In this document: piece after piece, positions 61,730 through 64,000 of the stretch
How positions within the stretch are numbered: the stretch's first letter is position 1
Layout of the letters: every line of letters starts with the position of its first letter
Assembly (NCBI RefSeq): GCF_016429015.1
Contig: NZ_JAELTU010000025.1
Coordinates: 1-64,000, forward strand
DNA: 64,000 nucleotides
Source: Rhizobium sp. ASV20
GTDB taxonomy: Bacteria > Pseudomonadota > Alphaproteobacteria > Rhizobiales > Rhizobiaceae
Direction of reading: 5' to 3'
The notes under the pieces: generated by a model
The model's input: only the letters and a program-made list of their open reading frames with translations
Database searches by the model: none
What the model was told of the DNA's origin: nothing
Made by a program: the position numbers and the translations under genes

Positions 61730-62053
61730 ATGAGCGAGAATGAATTTGCCGTGGTGCTTTTGCTGGTCGGCGCGGCGGGTGGCGCGTGGGGCGCGCGCAG
61801 TTCTGGAACGCAGGCTTGGCGCGGTGCCGTCGTAATCGCTTCGTCTATGCTGATTACGCTCGCAATATTCGTCGCGTTCGCAGTCAACAATCAATACCTA
61901 GCCGCAGCATGCAATCTCGCACTCGTTGCGATAATTGGCGGTGCATTGAAAATGACGCCGCGACAGATCGCGACGGCAACGATGGGCGCCATAATACTTG
62001 GTGCAGTCGGCGGCGTGATTGTCGGCATCACGAACCCGAAGCTATTGGGCTAG
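61730..62053 (+). CDS. Small multi-TM protein inside the tail operon (moron)
   Basis: A 107-aa, highly hydrophobic protein with about four membrane segments (FAVVLLLVGAAGGAWGA, AVVIASSMLITLAIFVAFAV, LAAACNLALVAIIGGAL, ATMGAIILGAVGGVIVGI). GGGGGGAAAA precedes the ATG. It runs against the tail genes, between tape measure and gpU, and its stop shares the palindromic CTAG with the stop of the tape measure gene. Such opposite-strand membrane genes in prophages are often superinfection-exclusion or lysogenic conversion genes, but no family is recognised. Confidence 0.7.
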   Translation: MSENEFAVVLLLVGAAGGAWGARSSGTQAWRGAVVIASSMLITLAIFVAFAVNNQYLAAACNLALVAIIGGALKMTPRQIATATMGAIILGAVGGVIVGITNPKLLG

Positions 62054-64000
62054 TCGCTGAACTGCGAATCCACGGCTGTTTTCACAGAAGCGCCAAGTTG
62101 GTTCGCGGCGGCTGTGGCGGCAGCTTGTGGGTCTGTAACACCAGTGATTGAGAATTGAGCGTGAACCGTCACATTAGGCGGCTGCTGATTGACAACCCGC
62201 ACATCTTGCGTCCCGCTTGGCCTAACCATCTCGGCAATAGAAGACGCATCGATACGGGTCGTTTTAATTCCGAGATCGTCCGCCGTCTTTCCGGGTAGCG
62301 TTTCGGTTGTCGACCCGCCAATGCCGGCGGCGCGAGCTGCACGCGCACTATCCATCGCAGATTGCGCGTAGACGCCAGCAGGAGCCGGCCCGTTTTCAGA
62401 CAAGGCGAACGACTTAAGATATGCCCCTATGGCATGCAGAGCATCTTCCGGGCCGGGCAACCACGCCTTTCCCTGCTTGTAGAAGGTGTCACCGGTATAA
62501 CTTTGCCGGCCAAACTCGACACCCCCCGCCGCCGCCCCACCAATGGTGAAGAGACGGGCAAAACCTAACGCCATCGTCGAAAGACGACCAAGCAAGGTCC
62601 CGCCGGCAACTTGTGCGGCAGGGTTGGTTGCAACTTTCGTCACGATATCCGTGCCACCGCCCCCGCCGAGGATCGTCGCAAGCGTGCCCACGGTTTTCAG
62701 TGCCCCAATTAGGGTACTTGCACCAGACAATAAAAACATAGCGCTGGCGAGCTTGCGAACGGTGCCGGCGAGAAAGGCAATGCCAGTACCCCACAAAACA
62801 AGCTTGAGGCCATAGCCGGACATTTCCGCGAAGAACTTGGCAATCGGGTTTTCGCGGATGGCATCCGTCAACTCGCGCACCGACGCGCCCCATTCCTTCG
62901 CCTTCATGAAAAACCGGCCAAGGTTCTCGCCGGCATTCGGGTCGACCTTTCCAAGCATGAGGTCGCTTATGTCGTTGACCAGTTCGCGAATGCCGCCGTC
63001 ATAGCCAAATCCCTTTGCAAAGCCCTGCACCCCGACTGTCATTTTGTCGAAGATCGTCGCCCGGCTTCCAAGGGTGTCCAAGACATCGCTGATCGCCTGC
63101 GCGCCCTCTCGGATCGTCGGCAACATGCGGTCGCCCACATCCCAAAAGATGTTGGATACCTTGTTGCCCAACAGCTCAAGCGCGTTGCCCGTGGTGCTGG
63201 CACGCTGCTTGTACTCATTCATGGCGGAACCGGCATACTTCGTGCGGTCGCTGACACTGGCAAGCGCGTCGTCCAAAAGCTTGACGTTGCCGAGTAGCGG
63301 AATGAACGCCTTGGCCTCATCACCGAAGAAATCCGACACGATGGATATCTGTTGATCCTTCGGAGCCTTCGCGATTGCGGCAAGAACCTTTTTCAGCGCT
63401 GCCGGCGCATCCTTCTGCATCTGCTTGGCGATCTGCGGCAAATCAAGCCCAAGCCGTTCAGCGGCTGCGCGCTGGCTCTTCTTTGCCGACGCGCCGCGCG
63501 TGAGGGCCTTCGTCACGTTCTGCATGGCGGTCGCCGCCACTTCCGGCTCCGCACCGGCTGCAATCATGGCACTGCCGATGCCGGCAACCTGCTCTTTGGT
63601 GAAACCGGCGATCTTGCCGAGCGCGCCGACGCGCAGCATGAAATCCGTGATTTCGGACGCCTTGCTTGCCATATTGTTCGACAGGTAGTTCATGACATCG
63701 GCAAGGTCGCCAGTCTCGGCAACCGTCAAGCCAAACTGCGTTTTCAGTTTAGCCAGGCTAGAGCCTGCCTTTTCCGCCGTGATGTCGAAGGCGATGCCGA
63801 CACGAGACGCCATCTCCGCGAAACTCTGCAAATCCTGCGTTGCGATGCCGGACTCGCCGGCAGCAGCGAACAGCGCAGCAATGTTATTGGCAGACATCGG
63901 GATTTCGCCAGACATGCGCCGAATATTCCGGCGCATGTTTTCGAACTGCTCGCTGGACGCGTCGACCACCTTTTTGACATCGGCAAAGGCGGATTCGAAT
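62050..64000 (-). CDS. T: Phage tail tape measure protein, 5' end cut by window edge
   Basis: At least 650 residues; the frame is open to the last base, so the N-terminus lies beyond the window (a GTG at 63969 is internal, not a start). IPMSANNIAALFAAAGESGIATQDLQSFAEMASRVGIAFDI and GNALELLGNKVSNIFWDVGDRMLPTI are TP901/P2-type tape measure features. Hydrophobic helices near GLKLVLWGTGIAFLAGTVRKLASAMFLL fit membrane contact during DNA injection. Its stop overlaps that of the convergent small membrane gene. Confidence 0.93.
   Translation of the reverse strand, partial: FESAFADVKKVVDASSEQFENMRRNIRRMSGEIPMSANNIAALFAAAGESGIATQDLQSFAEMASRVGIAFDITAEKAGSSLAKLKTQFGLTVAETGDLADVMNYLSNNMASKASEITDFMLRVGALGKIAGFTKEQVAGIGSAMIAAGAEPEVAATAMQNVTKALTRGASAKKSQRAAAERLGLDLPQIAKQMQKDAPAALKKVLAAIAKAPKDQQISIVSDFFGDEAKAFIPLLGNVKLLDDALASVSDRTKYAGSAMNEYKQRASTTGNALELLGNKVSNIFWDVGDRMLPTIREGAQAISDVLDTLGSRATIFDKMTVGVQGFAKGFGYDGGIRELVNDISDLMLGKVDPNAGENLGRFFMKAKEWGASVRELTDAIRENPIAKFFAEMSGYGLKLVLWGTGIAFLAGTVRKLASAMFLLSGASTLIGALKTVGTLATILGGGGGTDIVTKVATNPAAQVAGGTLLGRLSTMALGFARLFTIGGAAAGGVEFGRQSYTGDTFYKQGKAWLPGPEDALHAIGAYLKSFALSENGPAPAGVYAQSAMDSARAARAAGIGGSTTETLPGKTADDLGIKTTRIDASSIAEMVRPSGTQDVRVVNQQPPNVTVHAQFSITGVTDPQAAATAAANQLGASVKTAVDSQFSD

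Noticed and set aside
50884-64000. Integrase, transposase or CRISPR array in the accessory region
   Set aside because: No recombinase or transposase motif, IS ends or regularly spaced repeats were found; the only long direct repeat is the 22-bp pair at 59161 and 59817.

Overview
The window looks like part of a chromosome (or chromid) of a member of the Rhizobiaceae, most likely Rhizobium or a close relative of Agrobacterium. The evidence is the gbpR-chvE-gguABC cluster, the membrane-bound urate oxidase PuuD with a cytochrome c tail, an L-arabinonate dehydratase whose cysteine positions (C59, C127, C200) agree with the R. leguminosarum enzyme, a rhizobial intergenic palindrome near 14.6 kb, and high GC with long antisense reading frames.

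The first 50 kb is mostly metabolic core. 0-5 kb: a partial YciI-like gene, a serine hydrolase, an LD-carboxypeptidase, glycerol kinase, and a divergent 3-hydroxybutyrate dehydrogenase. 5-18 kb: purine catabolism (xdhAB, puuD-guaD, and on the other strand puuE-uraD-hepT-like-allA-uraH-phosphoesterase), running from guanine/xanthine through urate to allantoin and ureidoglycolate. 18-27 kb: a degenerate DUF1045 protein, an MnmC-like oxidase and methyltransferase transcribed divergently from one shared CATG, a large multi-PAS hybrid kinase and a RhlE-type RNA helicase. 28-31.5 kb: the circularly permuted ATP-grasp / alpha-E / transglutaminase operon. 32.5-42 kb: one long operon chvE-gguA-gguB-gguC-aldehyde dehydrogenase-arabinonate dehydratase with its divergent LysR regulator GbpR, which links sugar import to the non-phosphorylating arabinose route. 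42-50.6 kb: inositol dehydrogenase with an IolR-type operator, an ArsR/SRPBCC pair, a ClpP paralogue, and the xylFHG transporter with a divergent ROK repressor.

A tRNA-Arg(CCG) at 50.8 kb marks a sharp change. What follows is accessory DNA, visibly AT-richer at first. It carries a glycine-rich two-TM protein of unknown function facing a compact CBASS-like defence operon (SLATT two-TM effector plus SMODS/CD-NTase nucleotide cyclase with intact catalytic acids), then small orphan genes, an SRAP (HMCES/YedK) protein, and a candidate structured small RNA. From 57 kb to the window end lies a prophage on the minus strand: tape measure, gpU, gpX and gpD of a P2-like contractile tail, then M15 endolysin, nested Rz/Rz1-like spanins and a holin. 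Plus-strand genes interrupt it: a HigBA toxin-antitoxin module with a readable promoter and operators, a 159-aa orphan flanked by an exact 22-bp direct repeat, and a small membrane protein inside the tail operon. No integrase, transposase or CRISPR array was seen; the far end of the island lies beyond the window.
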